DNA of 64,000 nt. Origin: Maritalea sp049801075 (GTDB lineage: Bacteria; Pseudomonadota; Alphaproteobacteria; Rhizobiales; Devosiaceae). Position 1 is the stretch's first letter; each line of letters starts with the position of its first letter. Below, one piece after another: positions 8,168-17,739 of this stretch. The DNA is taken from positions 186,001 through 250,000 of the forward strand of contig NZ_JBNAGG010000004.1 in NCBI RefSeq assembly GCF_049801075.1, written 5' to 3'. The position numbers and the translations under genes are program-made. The notes under the pieces are model-generated. The model saw only the letters and a program-made list of their open reading frames with translations, had not been told where the DNA came from and searched no databases.

Positions 8168-9165
8168 TGTTCTGCCTTCTTAGCTTCTTCCATTGCAGCC
8201 TTTTCGGCCTCGCGCTTTTTTGCGGTGCGGACTGCATATTCCGCCATTGTGATGCCGGATACGATAAAGATTGCTGCGATAAAGTGATAAGTTTGCAGCG
8301 CTTCACCGAGGATAATCACGGACAAGATGGCACCAAAGAGTGGCAATGCATTGATGAACAGGCTGGCTCGGTTGGCGCCGATCAATTCCACCCCGCGCGC
8401 ATAAAATAGCTGCGAGAGGATGGAGGGGAATAAGCCAGTGTAGAGCACCAACACCCAGCCCAGCAACGTTATGTCGGGAATGCCCGCTACAAAGGCTGGC
8501 AGGCCGCCCAAAAACAGCTGATAGAACAGGGCCCCCAAAGTGGCGAAAAAGAAGGTGACCGCCAAAAATGTCATCCAGTGCACGGTGGGGCGGTAACGCA
8601 GGCAAACGGAGTAGGCGGCGTAGATCACACAGGCGATTAGCACGAGTCCATCACCGATATTGATGTCCATCCGTGCAAGCCGCATTGGGTTGCCTGCGGT
8701 TGCCACATAAATGACACCGATTAAGGTGAGAACCACACCTAAGAGCTGCAATGGATAAGCACGCTGCTTAAACAAAACGAAATTTGCCAGCATAACCATC
8801 ATCGGAATAGATGCTTGTTCAATCGCGCCGTTCACCGCTGTGGTGTGTTGGGCGCCGAGATAAAGGAACAGATTAAAGCCAGCGAACCCAACTGCGCCGT
8901 AAAACCCGAGGAGCCAGAAGTTTTTCAGCAATTTCGGCAAGTCATTTTTCAGGTGTGGCCAAGCAAAAGGCAAAATAACGAGAAAGCCCAAAGTAAAACG
9001 CCCGGCGATTAGGCTGGTGGGTGAAATGTCGTCCACCGCCAGTTTACCCGCCACCATATTGCCACCCCAGAACAGTGATGTGAGCACCAAAAGCACATAG
9101 GGTTGATTAAACAGTTGATGGAAGGGATTTTTTCTTACGTTTGCTGCCGATTGTGGTTTTGTCAT
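8164..9165 (-). CDS. EamA (DMT superfamily) transporter
   Basis: A 333-residue membrane protein with two EamA repeats; VLLVLTSLFWGGNMVAGKLAV is helix 1 and a charged tail of Lys/Glu/Ala follows the tenth helix (from about residue 310). Probable metabolite exporter with unknown substrate. Forms a two-gene unit with slyX through a four-base overlap. It is divergent from purA across a 165-base gap that must hold both promoters. Confidence 0.88.
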   Translation of the reverse strand: MTKPQSAANVRKNPFHQLFNQPYVLLVLTSLFWGGNMVAGKLAVDDISPTSLIAGRFTLGFLVILPFAWPHLKNDLPKLLKNFWLLGFYGAVGFAGFNLFLYLGAQHTTAVNGAIEQASIPMMVMLANFVLFKQRAYPLQLLGVVLTLIGVIYVATAGNPMRLARMDINIGDGLVLIACVIYAAYSVCLRYRPTVHWMTFLAVTFFFATLGALFYQLFLGGLPAFVAGIPDITLLGWVLVLYTGLFPSILSQLFYARGVELIGANRASLFINALPLFGAILSVIILGEALQTYHFIAAIFIVSGITMAEYAVRTAKKREAEKAAMEEAKKAEQ

Positions 9166-9330
9166 AGGTTCACTTTTGCTATATCAGCTTCGCTTATCAG
9201 GTTTTGATCCGGTTCTAAACACCCATTTGGACCGAAAGATTGGCTTTTGCGGGCAGTGGGTATGCATTTGGGCATTATTCTGTCCCAATCCTGTGTCAGT
9301 GAAAGCGATCGTGAAGGAGAATTAAGTTTA

Positions 9331-10623
9331 ATGGCAAATGTTGTTGTGATCGGCTCCCAATGGGGCGATGAAGGCAAGGGCAAAATTGTAGACTGGTTGA
9401 GCGAACGCGCAGATGTGGTTGTGCGGTTCCAAGGCGGTCACAATGCCGGCCATACTTTGGTGATCGATGGGGTCACCTATAAAACAGCATTGTTGCCTTC
9501 TGGCGTTGTGCGCCCGGGCAAATTCTCCGTGATCGGCAATGGCGTTGTTGTTGATCCGCATCATTTCGTCAAAGAGTTGGCGTTGCTGCGCGGCCAAGGT
9601 GTTGAAATTTCGCCTGAGAATTTGATGGTCGCGGACAATGCGTGTTTGATCCTGTCGCTGCACCGCGAACTTGACAGCTTCCGCGAAAACTCAAATGCAG
9701 GCTTGAAGATCGGCACCACCAAGCGCGGCATGGGCCCAGCTTATGAAGATAAGGTTGGCCGTCGCGCCATCCGCGTTGCTGATTTGGCAGATCCGGAGAT
9801 TTTGAAATCGAAGATCGATCGCTTGCTGCGTCACCACAATGCGTTGCGTCGTGGTTTGGGCATTGAGGAAATGAAAGCAGAGACCATCTACGATGAATTG
9901 ATGGAAGTTGCTGATGAATTGCTGCCCTTCTCTGGCCGGGTTTGGGAACGGCTTAACCAAATGCGTCGTGATGGCAAACGCATCCTGTTTGAAGGCGCGC
10001 AAGGCGCATTGCTTGATATTGAGCATGGCACCTATCCGTTTGTGACCTCGTCCAACACGATCGGTGGTCAGGCCGCCAATGGGTCTGGTTTGGGGCCTGG
10101 CGCATTGGATTATGTTTTGGGCATCACCAAGGCATACACAACCCGTGTGGGTGAGGGACCATTCCCGACCGAACAGCTGAATGAAGTTGGCGAATATCTT
10201 GGCGAAAAAGGCCATGAGTGGGGCGTGAACACAGGTCGTAAACGTCGTTGTGGTTGGTTTGATGCGGTTTTGGTGAAGCAGACTGTTCAAGTGTCTGGCA
10301 TTAATGGCATTGCGTTGACCAAGCTCGATGTTTTGGATGGCATGAAAGAAATTAAAGTATGTGTTGGCTATGAGTTGGATGGGGAGCGCATTGATTATTT
10401 GCCTGCGACCATGCAGGGCCAAGCCAATGTGAAACCAATTTATGAAACCCTAGAGGGCTGGCAGGGCACGACCGCAGGGGCGCGTTCGTGGGCTGATTTG
10501 CCAGCTGAAGCAGTGAAATATGTACGGCGGATTGAAGAGTTGATCGGCACACCGGTTGCGGTTCTATCCACATCTCCGGAGCGCTTAGACAGCATTTTGG
10601 TGCATGACCCTTTTCAAGACTAA
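9331..10623 (+). CDS. purA: Adenylosuccinate synthetase PurA
   Basis: Joins IMP and aspartate using GTP, the first step from IMP to AMP. The 430-residue length is normal. Seen in order: the N-terminal GSQWGDEGKGK GTP/IMP loop, GGHNAGHT, TTKRGMGPAYEDK, FEGAQGALLDIEHGTYP and the C-terminal STSPER. The ATG at 9331 is chosen (AAGGAGA at 9314-9320); the longer in-frame start at 9247 would prepend a non-conserved stretch before the invariant N-terminus. Confidence 0.96.
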   Translation: MANVVVIGSQWGDEGKGKIVDWLSERADVVVRFQGGHNAGHTLVIDGVTYKTALLPSGVVRPGKFSVIGNGVVVDPHHFVKELALLRGQGVEISPENLMVADNACLILSLHRELDSFRENSNAGLKIGTTKRGMGPAYEDKVGRRAIRVADLADPEILKSKIDRLLRHHNALRRGLGIEEMKAETIYDELMEVADELLPFSGRVWERLNQMRRDGKRILFEGAQGALLDIEHGTYPFVTSSNTIGGQAANGSGLGPGALDYVLGITKAYTTRVGEGPFPTEQLNEVGEYLGEKGHEWGVNTGRKRRCGWFDAVLVKQTVQVSGINGIALTKLDVLDGMKEIKVCVGYELDGERIDYLPATMQGQANVKPIYETLEGWQGTTAGARSWADLPAEAVKYVRRIEELIGTPVAVLSTSPERLDSILVHDPFQD

Positions 10624-10681
10624 GTTTTTTTCGCTACAACTAATAAGGGGTTAAGTCCCAAGGAATGAGTTTAAGTAGCTA

Positions 10682-12922
10682 ATGGCAGATTATAAAGAGC
10701 TTTTGCGCCGGGCGATTGAAGCCTTGCCGGAGAACAACGGCACAGCCCGCCGGGCTGTTTATGAAAAAGCGCGTTCTGCGCTTGTGTCGCAATTGCACGC
10801 GATTGAACCGCCTATTCCGGCGCGTCAAATCACACAGCATCGCCTGACGCTTGAAGATTGCATTCGCCAAGTTGAGCAAGAAGCAACAGAAAAGCTGTTG
10901 CAGGGCCTTTCGCATCGCGAACAGGAAGCTGAAGTAGAAGAGGCAGTGGCGACACCGTCTATGCTCGCGCAGCAACCCGTTGCCGAAGAAGTTGAGGATG
11001 TAGAAGAGGCTGCACCTGTTGCTGCTCCTCCAGTTGAGGTCTCCGCGGCTAAGAAAGCACCTGCGCCAGCGGCAGAGCCTGCGAAAGCGGAAAAGCCTGC
11101 GCCGAAGGCAGAGGTTGTTGCTGAGGAGCCAAAAGCACCTGCCAAAGATGACGAAAAGTCAAAGGCTGAAGACAAAGCTGCTGATGACAGTTTTGACCAG
11201 GCACCAATTGAAGAAGACTTTGAGGCTGAGTCAGCTGAAAAAGAAGCTGAAGCTGTTGAGGAAATTGTCGAGCCAGAAGTTGAACCCGAGCCTGAGGCGC
11301 CTAAAAAGGCTGCTGCAGAAGCGCCTGTCTCATCTCATGTTGAAGAGGTGGTCGAGGAAGAAGACGATATTGCTTCAGAACCTTCGGCAGCCGAAGAAGA
11401 AAATGATGATGAGCAAGAGGAAGAATCTGAGCCGTTTGCGAATTATAGCCTGATCGAGCAATTGCAGGAAATGAGCGGGGAGGAGACTGACCTTAACCCG
11501 TCCAGCATTGACGATGTGATTGCGCAGGCGCGCGCTGCCTCTGGCGCAGAAGCACCAGCGCCTAGTTTAGATGGGCGAAATAATTCGCCTGCCGCTGCAA
11601 GTGTGAAAGAGGCGCTCTCAAGCGTTCGCGAAGTTGATGTTGAGCCAGAAGATCTGGCGGATGTCGATGAAGATGATGACGCGCAGGCGGCGATTGATCG
11701 GGCTTTGTTGGCTCTTGATCGTGAGGCCGAAGGCAAAAAAGACGATGATGCCGACCAAGCGCTCATGAATGCGAGTTCAAAAGGAACGCTTGCTGTCGCT
11801 GCTAAAGACGAATTGCAGATGGTTGAAGATCATGCTGAGTTTGTCGAAGATGAACAATCTGATGGCGGCGGTGGTCTGCTTATTTTCCTTGGTGTGTTCG
11901 TGTTGCTGATTGGCTTGTTGGGTGGCGGCACCTATTGGGCCTGGCGCGAAGGCTATGTCAATCTTGATCCGGTGTTGGAGCAAGTGGGCTTGAGCGGCTT
12001 GGCGGTCAATGAAACGCCAGACAATAACACCACAAATGATGCTCCGCCTGTCACTGCGAACACTGATGCAACGCCACCGCAAACCAATGTTCGGGATGTG
12101 ACACCGAGCAGCAACAATACAAATGTGACGGAAACGCCGACTGCAAATGAAGGTGGTCGTTTGGCCGCGGAGAGCGATCAAGACGGCGCAGGCACAACTG
12201 ACGGCAATACCCCAACCGAAACACCGGCGGACACAACGGATGTGGCCACTGCGGATACGGATGGGGCAGCGGGTGAAGCACCAGATGTTGGTGTCGATGA
12301 TGGTCGTTTGCAGAGCGAGGGTGACAACGCCACGGCGGACGATACAACCGAAAACCCATTGAATGTTGAAGACCCAACAGCGCAAGCGACAACCGGCGCT
12401 CAGTCACTGCTTATTGAAGAGCAGTCTAGTGGCTCAGGTGGGGCAGTGCCGTTCTCTGGTCAAACCCAATGGGCGCGCGATGTTGATGAGTTGGGCTTGC
12501 CCACCATTCGCGCCACCGCGTCTATTCCTGCGCGTAATTTGTCGGTCGATTTGTTGATCCGCAAAAACAGTGATGAAGCTTTGCCGGCTAGCCATCTCAT
12601 TGAGGTGAACTTCACGGTGACCGAGAGCTTCTTGGGTGGCAGTGTTGCCAGCTTGCCGGGCGTGTTGATGAAAGATCAGGAATTGGCGCAAGGCACAACT
12701 TTGGTGGGTGCATCTGTGCGGATCGTCGACAACTCATTCTTGTTTGCCATGAGCGGTGCAGAAACTGATGTGGCGCGCAATTTAGAACTGTTGGGGCAAA
12801 ACGGTTGGCTGGATCTGCCGCTTATTTATAGCACAGGCCGCAAAGCCATTCTGACGCTTGAAAAGGGTTCAGCAGGCACAGAATTGTTTGAAGAAGTGCT
12901 GGCCGAATGGGCAAACAACTAG
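10682..12922 (+). CDS. Large acidic single-pass membrane protein, unknown function
   Basis: Not assigned to a known family. The 746 residues divide visibly into: a conserved-looking N-terminal domain (1-80, starting MADYKELLRRAIEALPEN), a long low-complexity Ala/Glu/Pro/Lys segment (80-390) that is strongly acidic, one transmembrane helix (about 398-420, LLIFLGVFVLLIGLLGGGTYWAW), a Thr/Asn/Asp/Gly-rich linker (420-580), and a folded C-terminal domain (about 585-746, with WARDVDELGLPTIRATASIP and repeated beta-like segments). There is no signal peptide, so the acidic half is probably cytoplasmic and the C-terminal domain periplasmic. It follows purA after 58 bases. I recall similar proteins beside purA in other Hyphomicrobiales. 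Confidence 0.8.
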   Translation: MADYKELLRRAIEALPENNGTARRAVYEKARSALVSQLHAIEPPIPARQITQHRLTLEDCIRQVEQEATEKLLQGLSHREQEAEVEEAVATPSMLAQQPVAEEVEDVEEAAPVAAPPVEVSAAKKAPAPAAEPAKAEKPAPKAEVVAEEPKAPAKDDEKSKAEDKAADDSFDQAPIEEDFEAESAEKEAEAVEEIVEPEVEPEPEAPKKAAAEAPVSSHVEEVVEEEDDIASEPSAAEEENDDEQEEESEPFANYSLIEQLQEMSGEETDLNPSSIDDVIAQARAASGAEAPAPSLDGRNNSPAAASVKEALSSVREVDVEPEDLADVDEDDDAQAAIDRALLALDREAEGKKDDDADQALMNASSKGTLAVAAKDELQMVEDHAEFVEDEQSDGGGGLLIFLGVFVLLIGLLGGGTYWAWREGYVNLDPVLEQVGLSGLAVNETPDNNTTNDAPPVTANTDATPPQTNVRDVTPSSNNTNVTETPTANEGGRLAAESDQDGAGTTDGNTPTETPADTTDVATADTDGAAGEAPDVGVDDGRLQSEGDNATADDTTENPLNVEDPTAQATTGAQSLLIEEQSSGSGGAVPFSGQTQWARDVDELGLPTIRATASIPARNLSVDLLIRKNSDEALPASHLIEVNFTVTESFLGGSVASLPGVLMKDQELAQGTTLVGASVRIVDNSFLFAMSGAETDVARNLELLGQNGWLDLPLIYSTGRKAILTLEKGSAGTELFEEVLAEWANN

Positions 12923-12934
12923 GCGTTGATTTTG

Positions 12935-13552
12935 CTAAATAGCTTTGAGCTTTCCCTCGCTGAGGGAAAGCTGGCGTGTTGCCAATTCAGTTAAGTCTTT
13001 TTGATGGTGGCTTACCAAAATGGTGTGCCACCCTTTTTGTGTCACCAGTTCGCGCACCAATTGCCGCATTTCATCGGCTGTTTGGTCGTCTAGGGCCGAA
13101 AATGGCTCATCCAGCAACAGGATGGGGCGATTGCGTCCCAATGTGCGTGCTAGGGCCACCCGTTGCTGTTGCCCTCCTGAAAGTTCGGCACAGATGTTTT
13201 TTTCAAAGCCATTGAGATCAACTTGTGCCAAAAGCGCGCCAGCGCCCTTTGGTTCATCTAGCCCAAGCTCTACATTTTTTTGTGCGCTAAGATGCTCAAA
13301 AACATTGTCTTTTTGAAAGAGGATGGAAATGGGACGGTCCTCAGTTTTGAGGGCAGTAATGTCTGTTTGATCAAGTTGGATTTCGCCGCTATGTGGGCGC
13401 AAAAAACCAGCGATAAGATCGAGCAATGTGGATTTGCCAGACCCGCTTTTGCCGGATATCCCCAAAATCTCGCCCGCGTTCACTTGCAGCGAAAAATCAT
13501 AATTTGGCGCGTCGGAGCCATAGCTGAATTGAAGGCTGTTAATATTAAGCAC
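12935..13552 (-). CDS. thiQ: Thiamine ABC transporter ATP-binding protein ThiQ
   Basis: A 205-residue ATPase energising thiamine/TPP uptake with ThiB and ThiP. It has Walker A GKSGSGKST, signature LSGGQQQR and Walker B ILLLDEPFSALDD. The GTG at 13552 gives a protein starting VLNINSLQFSYG, as ThiQ proteins do; an upstream frame extension to 13663 is just shadow of thiP. The start overlaps the thiP stop codon by several bases, indicating translational coupling. Last gene of the TPP-riboswitch-controlled operon. Confidence 0.92.
   Translation of the reverse strand: MLNINSLQFSYGSDAPNYDFSLQVNAGEILGISGKSGSGKSTLLDLIAGFLRPHSGEIQLDQTDITALKTEDRPISILFQKDNVFEHLSAQKNVELGLDEPKGAGALLAQVDLNGFEKNICAELSGGQQQRVALARTLGRNRPILLLDEPFSALDDQTADEMRQLVRELVTQKGWHTILVSHHQKDLTELATRQLSLSEGKLKAI
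12948..12972. repeat. Perfect 11-bp inverted repeat at a convergent gene end
   Basis: AGCTTTCCCTC and GAGGGAAAGCT separated by three bases, within the last codons of thiQ and 26 bases after the stop of the 746-residue protein gene. No T tract on either strand, so termination or 3' end protection is only a possibility. Confidence 0.5.
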
Positions 13553-15230
13553 GGCGGTTGATCCTGAACAGGTGGGGCAAGGCCCAAAAACTAAAAATAA
13601 CCAGCGCCAACAAAATGCCAGCGACCAGTGCGGCATCGTTGGAGCGGTAGCTGCCCAATGCACGATACATTAGCCAGGGCAGGGTGGAAAATTCGTCGGT
13701 GCCGAACAAGGCAATCACACCCACATCGCCCAATGAGAAGGTGAAGCCAAGCGCAAAAACATAGCCCGCTTCGCGACGGGAGAGGGGCCATTCGATATAG
13801 CGGAAGCGCTGCCAGCCGGTCATGTTAAGCGACATGGAAAGCTTTCCATAGCGGTTGGCCAGTTTCTCGTAGGATGGTGTAAGCGCCGCGCTGGCCAGTG
13901 GCAGTGCCAACAAGGCATTTGCAAGGATCAAAACCCAAACGCCCACTGCTTGTGTCGGCAATGCCAAATGGCGCGTGATTAAAAAGAACCCCAAACCCAA
14001 CACCATGGCAGGCATTGCCATATAGGCAAAAATCGGGGCGCCGAGGATCAAACGATAAAGGCGAGGAAACCTTGCGGTGCCTAGCTTTTCGGCGCGTTTT
14101 AGCTCGCCACGAGCTGTTGCCAACAAGGTGGCCAATAAAAGAGTGAGGCTGGCGCTGACGCTTGCAATTATGAGGCTTGCCCACAGGGCATTCAAGAACT
14201 TTTCCTTACCCAAATAGGGGATCAAAGCGGGCGACATTGCTTTTTGGAATATCGCAATCAGTGGGGTGAGATAAAAGGCGGCAACCAGCAATAGGAATGT
14301 CGTCAACACCCATTTAGACCGCCCATCGGCTGGCCAGAGATTTTGCACGCTGGCTTGGCCGATCATCATGCTTTTGGTGTTCCAATTTGCGGCAGGCACA
14401 ATGATCAGTAGGCAGAACAGCAGTTGGCTGGCAGCTAAAAGTGCCGCGCGGGTGAGGTCGAAATCGACGCGCACCGCTTCGAAAATGGCGACCTCGAACG
14501 TGGCGTTCGCTGGGCCACCGCCCAATAAGAGCACCAACGCAAACGAGGTGAAGCACATCAGAAAGATGGTTGCTGCGAGGCCCGGGATGGCGGGTTTTAA
14601 CGCAGGCCACTCAACATAGAGGAAGCGTGCGAATGGGCTCAGATTGAGTGATCGTCCCAACTTTAGTTTGGACTTTGGGGTGGCCGAAAGTCGATCGTAA
14701 AACAAACGCGCGGCGAAAGAACCGTTCAGCAATGTGTGGGCCATTAGGATGCCGGCAAGGCCGAAAATAGAGAAATTGAGATCTTGGTCCAATAAAGATT
14801 TGGCAGCGCTGCGCAACCATCCGGCGCGCCCCCAAACGGCCAGCAAGCCAAATGCGACAATGATCGTGGGCAAAACCAATCCAGCGGATAGGAGTGCGAT
14901 GGCGAGGCCTTTGCCACGAAAGCGCAGGCGATATAGGGCGATGGCTGCGGGAGCACCAACCAGCAGAGAAAACAGAACGGACAGCGCCGCTTGTATGGAA
15001 CTCATGCGCAACAAGTGCCAGATGTTGGCGCTTAGGGCGCTTTGATTAGATGGGAGATTTTGTGCGGCATTGACGATGACGAACAAAACCAAAAAAATGG
15101 TGGCGAACACCATAAAGGTGACGGAAAGGCCACCGATAAACCGCCAATTGATTGGCGAACGTGCCGCCGCTGGGGGCGGCGACACGTCGATTGATGTTGA
15201 TTTATTGGCCGATCGCGGCAAAGAAGTCAT
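13545..15230 (-). CDS. thiP: Thiamine ABC transporter permease ThiP
   Basis: A 561-residue inner-membrane permease made of two fused BPD_transp_1 halves, about twelve helices, as is typical of ThiP. Each half carries an EAA-like loop (for example EWPALKPAIPGLAA and EWPLSRREAGYVFA). The ATG at 15230 lies inside the end of thiB (29-base overlap), giving MTSLPRSANKS; the longer frame to 15341 would run deep inside thiB. It works with ThiB and ThiQ for thiamine uptake. Confidence 0.92.
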   Translation of the reverse strand: MTSLPRSANKSTSIDVSPPPAAARSPINWRFIGGLSVTFMVFATIFLVLFVIVNAAQNLPSNQSALSANIWHLLRMSSIQAALSVLFSLLVGAPAAIALYRLRFRGKGLAIALLSAGLVLPTIIVAFGLLAVWGRAGWLRSAAKSLLDQDLNFSIFGLAGILMAHTLLNGSFAARLFYDRLSATPKSKLKLGRSLNLSPFARFLYVEWPALKPAIPGLAATIFLMCFTSFALVLLLGGGPANATFEVAIFEAVRVDFDLTRAALLAASQLLFCLLIIVPAANWNTKSMMIGQASVQNLWPADGRSKWVLTTFLLLVAAFYLTPLIAIFQKAMSPALIPYLGKEKFLNALWASLIIASVSASLTLLLATLLATARGELKRAEKLGTARFPRLYRLILGAPIFAYMAMPAMVLGLGFFLITRHLALPTQAVGVWVLILANALLALPLASAALTPSYEKLANRYGKLSMSLNMTGWQRFRYIEWPLSRREAGYVFALGFTFSLGDVGVIALFGTDEFSTLPWLMYRALGSYRSNDAALVAGILLALVIFSFWALPHLFRINRRA

Positions 15231-16212
15231 CAATATATTTCTTTGTGTTCTGACCCACAGTTGCGTCGTCAAGAATAAGGCTTTTTTCTTTCGGCAATGG
15301 GGTATCAAACCCTTCTGGCAGGCCATTGTCCAGCGGCACAACAGGGAACATCCAGTTGGTGGTCGGGATAACTTCTTGCCCGCTTTGGCTCACAAGGAAG
15401 CTTAGGAAGTCATTGGCGAGCTCTTTTTGGTCAGAGCTTTCCAATATCCCGGCAAGTTCCACTTGTACATAGTGGCCTTCTTCAAACTGGGCTGCCAAAT
15501 ATTTTGTCTCTTCCTCGGCAATCCGGTGGTAGGACGGGGAGCTTGTGTAGGACAAAACCATGTCCGCTTCACCCTCAAGGAAAAGACTATAGGCTTCAGA
15601 CCAGCCTTTGGTGACAGTCAGGATGTTGGGAGCAATGTCGGCCCAAAGTGCATCCGCTTGGTCGCCCTTTGCGGCTTGCATCCATAGCACCAAGCCAAGG
15701 CCTGGAGTGGATGAACGTGGGTCTTGAATGGCAATTTTGAATTCTTCACCCATGGAAGCCAATTCTTTAAATGAAGACGGCGGCGTTTCAATTTTGCTGC
15801 TGTCATAGACAAAAGCAAAATAACCATAGTCGAACGGCACAAACTGGCTGGATGAATAATCAACAGGCAGTTCGAGCGCAGAGAGATCTACATTGTGGTC
15901 TGCGAACAATTGGGTGTTTTTCGCTTCGGCGGCTACACTTGTGTCGAGGCCCAAAATGATGTCCGCGTCGGTGCCGGGACCTTCAAGTTGTGCTTTGCGC
16001 AATGCGCCAATGGATGAATCTGCACCAACGAAATCAACTTCACACGCGCAATTTTCTTCAAAACCGGCTTTCAATTGTGGGCCTGGGCCCCATTCGGCGG
16101 CAAAGCCATCATAGGTGTAAATGGTGAGGGTGGGCTTATCTTGCGCTGCCGCGGCAGAAACAAGGGTTGAAAAACCTACAAGCGCCGCAAGTCCAATTTT
16201 TTGAAAAGACAT
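15202..16212 (-). CDS. thiB: Thiamine-binding periplasmic protein ThiB
   Basis: Periplasmic receptor for thiamine and its phosphates. The 336 residues begin with a signal peptide (GLAALVGFSTLVSAAAA, cleavage near residue 23) followed by the family start TLTIYTYDGFAAEWGPGP. Internal blocks ADIILGLDTS and FVPFDYGYFAFVYDS are typical of ThiB/TbpA. First gene of thiBPQ; a TPP riboswitch lies 82 bases upstream, so thiamine pyrophosphate should repress the operon. Confidence 0.93.
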   Translation of the reverse strand: MSFQKIGLAALVGFSTLVSAAAAQDKPTLTIYTYDGFAAEWGPGPQLKAGFEENCACEVDFVGADSSIGALRKAQLEGPGTDADIILGLDTSVAAEAKNTQLFADHNVDLSALELPVDYSSSQFVPFDYGYFAFVYDSSKIETPPSSFKELASMGEEFKIAIQDPRSSTPGLGLVLWMQAAKGDQADALWADIAPNILTVTKGWSEAYSLFLEGEADMVLSYTSSPSYHRIAEEETKYLAAQFEEGHYVQVELAGILESSDQKELANDFLSFLVSQSGQEVIPTTNWMFPVVPLDNGLPEGFDTPLPKEKSLILDDATVGQNTKKYIDDFFAAIGQ

Positions 16213-16293
16213 TTATTTCTCCTTATAAACAGGACATATTGCGATCGTGCTTGAAAGGGGAAAGTCGAAGAGGGGAACTGATGTTCCTTTTCG

Positions 16294-16370
16294 CTCAAAC
16301 TCCCTCCGCCAGCATGACCTGGTTCAGGTTCAATGGGTAATTCTCAGCTCTTTAGGAGCACCCCAGTGAG
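16294..16370 (-). promoter_or_regulatory. TPP riboswitch (THI box) of thiBPQ
   Basis: On the minus strand the leader contains the conserved blocks GGGGTGC, CTGAGA, ACCC, TTGAACCTGA and the ATGCTGGCGGAGGGA-type 3' arm, in the order and spacing of the TPP aptamer, closed by a CTCA/TGAG outer pairing. It precedes thiB. No clear terminator stem is visible between the aptamer and the thiB start, so control may be at translation initiation. Confidence 0.95.
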
Positions 16371-16414
16371 ACGACGCCAACCTATCTGAAATGGAATAAG
16401 ATTCAAGAGCGAAT

Positions 16415-17125
16415 ATGCCGCAACAAAATGATGTTCTGCCAGAGCTTAGCTTTGATACGCCAATTGTGATTTTGGGCGGTGGCTTTGTGGATGTAGCCGC
16501 TTTGCTTGACCTTGCTGCGCGCGGCTACCCCGTTATTGCGGCAGATGGAGCGGCGGCAGTTGCGCTGGCCGCAAATGTGCCTTTGGCCGCGATCATTGGG
16601 GATATGGATTCTTATGTTGATGATCCAAATTTACCAACCTCCACTTTGGTGGTGGAGCTTTCGGAGCAGATAACAACCGATTTTGAGAAGTGCCTCTATA
16701 AAACTGATGCACCACTTTACATATGCTTAGGCATGATCGGTAAACGGTTCGATCACAGTTTGGCCGCGCTACATGCGGCGCAGAAGTATGGTCGCCGTAA
16801 AAATATGATTTTGATGGATGAAACAGATGTGATCGCTGTTGTGTCGGGCACAGTATCGTTCGAAGTGCCGCCCGAAACACGGATCTCTGTTTATCCATTG
16901 TCGCCGATTAAAATGGCTTCGTCGGAGGGGTTGTATTATCCTTTGGATGACCTCACATTGGCACAGGGCGAATTGATTGGCACCTCAAATTGCGCCAATG
17001 ACACGCAGGTGAAAATTGTACCGGCGGTTGAACAGAATGCCCCCTATTTATTGATCCTGCCCAATAAACACTTAAATGCACTAATTGAAATTGAGATGAG
17101 CCATGTATCAGCCCCCGGCATTTAA
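16415..17125 (+). CDS. thiN: Thiamine pyrophosphokinase
   Basis: Transfers pyrophosphate from ATP to thiamine to make TPP, fitting its place back-to-back with the thiamine importer. The 236-residue protein shows the TPK motifs IIGDMDSY (metal/ATP), TDFEKCLY and MIGKRFDHSLAAL, followed by a beta-rich C-terminal domain. It is divergent from thiB with the riboswitch in between; the riboswitch itself is only on the thiB strand. Its end overlaps the next gene by 23 bases. The symbol thiN is used for this bacterial TPK group. Confidence 0.88.
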   Translation: MPQQNDVLPELSFDTPIVILGGGFVDVAALLDLAARGYPVIAADGAAAVALAANVPLAAIIGDMDSYVDDPNLPTSTLVVELSEQITTDFEKCLYKTDAPLYICLGMIGKRFDHSLAALHAAQKYGRRKNMILMDETDVIAVVSGTVSFEVPPETRISVYPLSPIKMASSEGLYYPLDDLTLAQGELIGTSNCANDTQVKIVPAVEQNAPYLLILPNKHLNALIEIEMSHVSAPGI

Positions 17126-17732
17126 AGAAGAACGTCCAGAAGTTTTACAGCAATTGGTGCAAAGCCATCCATTGGCGATGTTGGCGTGCAATGGCAAAGG
17201 TGTGCCCATCGTCAACCATGTGCCCATGATTTGGGCCGGGGAAATGCAGAGGCCAATCTTGTTGGCCCATTTGGCAAAGGGCAATGATCTGATCAAACAG
17301 ATTTTTGACGGGCAAGAAGCATTGGCCGTGTTTCAGGGCGCAACGCATTACATTACCCCGAGTTGGTATCCGGGCAAAAAGGAGCACGGCAAAGTTGTGC
17401 CCACCTATAATTATATGGTGGCTCATTTGCGCGGCACGCTACACTTTCATGAAGATACGGGCTGGCTGTTAAATCAGCTGAACGGTTTGACCAACCAGAT
17501 GGAATCTGGACGGGATGGACCATGGTCTGTCGATGACGCACCAGAAGCTTTTACGGAGCGGCAGCTCAAAGGCATTTATGGCGTGGAATTGCGGGTGACG
17601 GAAATGGTCGGCAAATGGAAAGTGAGCCAAAACCGTGCTGTTGCCGATCAGCAAAGCGTTGCCGCTGGGTTGCGCGGCGAAGGCAATGACGAGGCGCAGC
17701 ACATGGCTGACCTCATCTCCGCTAAGCTATAG
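17103..17732 (+). CDS. PaiB family FMN-binding protein
   Basis: A 209-residue protein matching the PaiB/FMN-binding negative regulator family: start MYQPPAFKEERPEVLQ, NHVPMIW, GPHAYITPSWY-type block (here GATHYITPSWY) and VPTYNYMVAHLRG. The fold is a split-barrel flavin-binding domain; in Bacillus PaiB affects sporulation and protease genes, but its biochemical role elsewhere is unclear. The start lies 23 bases inside the thiamine pyrophosphokinase gene, so the two are probably co-translated. Confidence 0.88.
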   Translation: MYQPPAFKEERPEVLQQLVQSHPLAMLACNGKGVPIVNHVPMIWAGEMQRPILLAHLAKGNDLIKQIFDGQEALAVFQGATHYITPSWYPGKKEHGKVVPTYNYMVAHLRGTLHFHEDTGWLLNQLNGLTNQMESGRDGPWSVDDAPEAFTERQLKGIYGVELRVTEMVGKWKVSQNRAVADQQSVAAGLRGEGNDEAQHMADLISAKL

Positions 17733-17739
17733 CTTGTCG

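Noticed and set aside
11019..11453. 144-codon plus-strand frame, Lys/Leu-rich
   Set aside because: A shifted reading of the acidic Ala/Glu/Pro tract; low-complexity artefact.
12051..12407. Minus-strand frames inside the 746-residue protein gene
   Set aside because: Repetitive GC-biased codons of the low-complexity linker create long shadow frames; the plus frame has the transmembrane helix and folded ends.
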